The translations under genes were made by a program, and so were the position numbers. DNA of 64,000 nt, taken from assembly GCA_037043235.1 (NCBI GenBank), contig JAWRVZ010000038.1:682001-746000 (forward strand), read 5' to 3'. How positions within the stretch are numbered: the stretch's first letter is position 1; every line of letters begins with the position of its first letter. The stretch comes from Rhodeus uyekii (lineage: Eukaryota; Chordata; Actinopteri; Cypriniformes; Acheilognathidae). Shown in pieces: positions 60,869 through 64,000 of this stretch. The notes under the pieces were generated by a model that made no database searches, was not told where the DNA came from, and was given only the letters and a program-made list of their open reading frames with translations.

Positions 60869-61599
60869 GCCCAAATGGTGTCAAACCTCGAGACCTAAAA
60901 TTACTAGTAAATGGAGGGGGAAAAAAAGAAAACGAAAAAACACATCTAATTTCTAAATCTGCCTCAGTATTAAACAGTATGCAACATTGACATTGAGCTT
61001 GTTTAGTTCAGAAAATAACACAGTGAATTCCCAAACTAAAGTCAATCAAATAGTGATGATGCACATTTTACAACTTCCTTGAACTAATTCAGAAATTCAC
61101 CAATATAATGCAAAGGAAAACTACAGTAACTATATTCAAAAGTCTAACTCAAGAGTTGAATATTGTTTCATTATATCTCGACTGAGCGCATTGGTAGTGT
61201 TGATGAAGAGCCACTAGGGGGCAGCGGACGGCTGTTAATGCTCTGAGGGTACTTGGACACCCTAAATCAGTGGTTCCCAACCCTGGTACTGGAGGGCACC
61301 CTGCTCGTTTTTTTATGTCTCTCTTCTCTGACACACCCATCTGAGGTCTTCAAGTTTTTACCAACCAGCTGATGAGTCGAATAAGATGTGTTTGATTAAG
61401 GAGACATCTAAAATGTGCAGAGGAGCCCCTGCACTAAACCACATGTTCACACACCGACATCCTGCCGACTCATAGATGAGATCCTCACACAAAGGCAAAT
61501 ATTTACTCAATATTCTGGATCAGGATTTGTAAATAATGGATTGTAGAGTCGCCACACATTTCCTGGATAGATTTGAGCTTGCGGCTGAAGGATCCTCCT
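60869..61599. other. Intergenic with one dispersed repeat
   Basis: Besides the repeat at 61266-61440 nothing is recognised. No exon on either strand. Confidence 0.5.
61266..61440. repeat. hAT-like dispersed repeat fragment
   Basis: It opens with CAGTGGTTCCCAACCCTGGT and continues TACTGGAGGGCACCCTGC and GTGTTTGATTAAGGAGACAT, text I associate with a very common fish repeat of hAT-like ends. The right terminus with the inverse CCACTG was not found, so it is truncated. Confidence 0.6.
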
Positions 61600-61900
61600 A
61601 TTTCTGTCAAACCCTGATATATTGTGTTTTTGTTAGTAACGGGGTTCTCCGAGATGCTGGCGTGACGTGTACGCCTCTCCGCCAATCACAATCCTCGAAA
61701 CACACATAACCGACCAGCACTTGTTAGAGAGGAAAAAAAAACCACCGCGAAATGCAGGTCCATCTTCCAGCGGCGGTGAAATAAACCGAAAGCGCTTCAT
61801 ATATGTTCATATTTGTGCTTATTTGAAGGTTTGGAGCAGCATCTTTTGCCCCCCTGAAGAATTTCTCACCGTCTCTCTTCGTGTTTATTTCATTTTGAGG
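61600..61900 (+). promoter_or_regulatory. sh3gl3: Endophilin gene promoter and 5' UTR region
   Basis: CpG density rises here (GCTGGCGTGACGTGTACGCC, CCACCGCGAAATGC, CCAGCGGCGGTG) and the stretch leads straight into the ATG at 61901. No TATA box is obvious, as is common for CpG promoters. The start site is not determined. Confidence 0.5.
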
Positions 61901-61945
61901 ATGTCGGTGGCGGGGTTTAAGAAGCAGCTGCACAAAGCGAGTCAG
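61901..61945 (+). CDS. sh3gl3: Endophilin-A, first coding exon (gene continues past the window)
   Basis: The exon encodes MSVAGFKKQLHKASQ and ends in the donor GTGAGG. Endophilin-A proteins (SH3GL1-3) all begin MSVAGLKKQF.KA.Q, and their first coding exon ends at this point. These proteins bind and bend membrane at clathrin-coated pits through an N-BAR domain whose amphipathic helix H0 is exactly this peptide, and recruit dynamin and synaptojanin with an SH3 domain. HKASQ matches SH3GL3 best, but Phe at position 6 and Leu at 10 are unusual, and with 15 residues the paralogue is only a best guess. No further exons are seen in the remaining 2 kb. Confidence 0.75.
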
Positions 61946-62716
61946 GTGAGGAGACGCCCGAGTTATTAAGCTGTTTATGTTTATATGGCCTAATAATAAC
62001 GTGTTATGAGCGTCTACACAGATGGACGGGGAGAAAGCACTCGTGTATTGTTCAGCTGAAGTGGTCTGGTTGTTTTTTGTGCTTTAAAAGGCCCACCAGA
62101 GCAGCGGAGCCGCTTGACTTCATATCTGAATATTTCTGTCAACTTTGATACATTTCTGTCATGATGTATCTTCGCGTATTGTGACGTAACTACAAGTTGT
62201 TGTTTTTTATTTTGCATATTTTTCCACAGCTGTAATTGCATTCATTAGTTGATGTGGATTTTAGCATTATCATAATATCATCTGCTATAGTGGAAACTCA
62301 GGAACCGAGACGTGAAGTTATCACGACTCATGATGCGTGATGATGTCATATTTGATTCAGATAATGGTATTGTGATGATGTCACGTGTGACCAGGCGGTC
62401 TGTGGCAGACCGTTTGGGCACTCATCAACATCTGTAAAAATACAGATGAAAACTATAGTTGCAAGATGCAATTATTGGGGTCAAGCATAAACAATTAAAA
62501 ATGTATGTCTATGTCCTCGTCCAAGGAATCTTTTTAGACCAATTTCATCACAATTGGCTAATTTAATCAAAGGTCATTTGCACTCTTGGAAATTTCTTTT
62601 TCATTTTCCCACAAGGTTGCGTTGCCCAGAGACTTTCTGAGTAACTCCTGGGCAAGGTGTCGAAGACAAACTCTGAGTTTTGTAATGATACGCCAATACA
62701 TGTGTAAAATATAGCT

Positions 62717-62800
<84 letters not shown>

Positions 62801-63595
62801 GGGAAAGTTGGATATTGTTCGACATGGCATGCTGCACCGAATCTAAAGAGTCCAAACTTTTCAGAAGTTATAAGCAAAAAGGTCAATGTTTCACTTCTCC
62901 TGACCAGTAGATGGCACTGCGCTGAAACTATGCAGGTAGTCTCAAGTCATTGTGGTCATAACACACACCAAGTTTGGTCAAAATACGATAAAGTGTTGCA
63001 GAGATATAGCCTTACGTTCATTTTAACGTGCTCTTCTTCAAAGTAGTTTGCATGTCATTCGAGAACGGTTTGACGAATCATTGAAGTCCATAACTTTTTG
63101 TCGGCATGGTCTGAAGAAGATCTGGTTAAGTTTTCTTGAAAATGGGAGCAACTGAAGGTTCAAAGGTTAGGTTCAAATAAAAAATTGGATGGCAGAAAAC
63201 TTTTCATCACTGAAAATGGTGGCACTTGAGGGATTGAATTAGTGACTCCAAATCTGCAATGGAGACAGATCAGACAGTCCTCTATCAGTGTGCCAAATTT
63301 CATAACTTTCCCGCACGTTGTTCTATGCACTGCCATAGATTCCCAGATTAGAAGAAGAACACCTATGATTACAATCGGTGCTTGGCACCCAATTAACAAA
63401 ACATTAGATAAAACAAACAGCTTTGGTGAAGCTCCATTACACACACATCATGTTTCAAAATAGAACAGAGGAATAAGAACCGGCTAAGTTCGTAAACACA
63501 AAAACATAGTGAGTTCACCATTTCAGTGTGCTTGAAAATTGAAAGATCTGTCACTACTTTTGTGTATTCTTCATTTTAATGATGTAAGTGACATA
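61946..63595. other. Endophilin intron 1 (partial)
   Basis: No second exon was found. Contents are a (TATC)n tract and, around 62560-63330, text of dispersed-repeat character (for example ACCAAGTTTGGTCAAAATAC) without clear ends. Confidence 0.5.
62718..62800. repeat. (TATC)n microsatellite
   Basis: About 20 pure TATC units, the complement of the GATA arrays 2 kb away. Confidence 0.97.
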
Positions 63596-63770
63596 ACATT
63601 TACATTACATTTACATTTATGCATTTGGCAGACACATTCATCCAAAGGGACTTACATTGCATTCAAGAAACACATTGACATTCTAATCAGTTCTTGCTTT
63701 CCCTGGGAATCAAACTCATGACCTTGGCATTGCGAATGCCACGCTCTACTGTTTGAGCTAAAGGAATGAA
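63596..63770 (-). mobile_element. tRNA-derived SINE in endophilin intron 1
   Basis: On the minus strand TAGCTCAAACAGTAGAGCGT (A box) is followed by CCAAGGTCATGAGTTTGATT (B box) and the tail AATGCAATGTAAGTCCCTTT. Apart from a few substitutions it matches the SINE at 26.2 kb. The tail end holds repeats of ATGTAA. Confidence 0.85.
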
Positions 63771-64000
63771 AGGAAAAACACAAAATATGTCATCACTTAA
63801 TGTTGTAGAGTTAATGAATAAAATCCAGCTGTTTTGCCAAAGACTTCCCATTTCAACAGCTGGATAAACCCCCAACAGTAGGCACATTCAGACTGTGATT
63901 GTTTTACACTTTCACTTCTGTGTGAGTAGCCTTCTTTGTTTAGCCATTTTGAGTTTAGCATCCTCTTTTATATATATATATATAGACAAAAAGAATGTGT

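Overview
The window is nuclear DNA of a vertebrate, almost certainly a teleost fish and probably a cyprinid. It has genes split by GT-AG introns, an AT-rich background, long (GT)n and GATA/GACA microsatellites, and a dense load of fish-type transposons (hAT, Tc1, pogo/Tigger-like, Angel-like TTAA hairpins, an L2-clade LINE, tRNA-derived SINEs that share the LINE tail, solo LTRs). Organism and clade are inferred from this repeat content and from protein similarity recalled without a database search.

Five genes are supported. slc25a22 (mitochondrial glutamate carrier, minus, ten coding exons, 22286-33475) reads through completely as 318 aa. rplp2 (60S acidic ribosomal protein P2, plus, 41074-43774) gives 114 aa over four coding exons behind a CpG-rich TOP-type promoter. 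saa (serum amyloid A, minus, 47198-47798) gives 121 aa over three coding exons, with a TATA box and a STAT-type site upstream. fth1 (ferritin heavy/middle chain, minus, CDS 51509-53383, 5' exon to about 54670) gives 177 aa over four coding exons, with ferroxidase ligands intact and a canonical iron-responsive element in the leader. The first coding exon of an endophilin-A gene (sh3gl3-like, plus, 61901-61945) lies near the right edge and the rest of that gene is outside. slc25a22 and rplp2 are also close together at human 11p15.5, which supports the identifications.

Layout: 1-22 kb has no recognisable gene and is a repeat-rich flank holding a 1460-bp hAT relic with a perfect 8-bp target duplication, a TA-flanked Tigger-like element, an Angel-like hairpin, SINE fragments, and a CpG-rich stretch at 9.7-10.4 kb with no assignable gene. 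22-33.5 kb is slc25a22, whose introns carry a solo LTR, an L2 LINE with an intact reverse transcriptase but a deleted endonuclease, a frameshifted Tc1 element, a nested LTR-in-transposon, and a long (CA)n tract 13 nt from a splice donor. 33.5-40 kb is intergenic with microsatellites, a palindromic 21-bp-unit element and another solo LTR. 40-54.7 kb is the gene-dense part (rplp2, saa, fth1). 54.7-61.6 kb is repeat-rich, including a pogo-like deletion derivative that split a GATA/GACA array. 61.6-64 kb is the endophilin promoter, exon 1 and intron 1.

The genes do not form one pathway. saa and fth1 are both inflammation- or iron-linked, but nothing here shows shared control. I found no evidence of an undescribed multi-gene system. 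The most unusual structures are the repeat-borne ones described in the findings.
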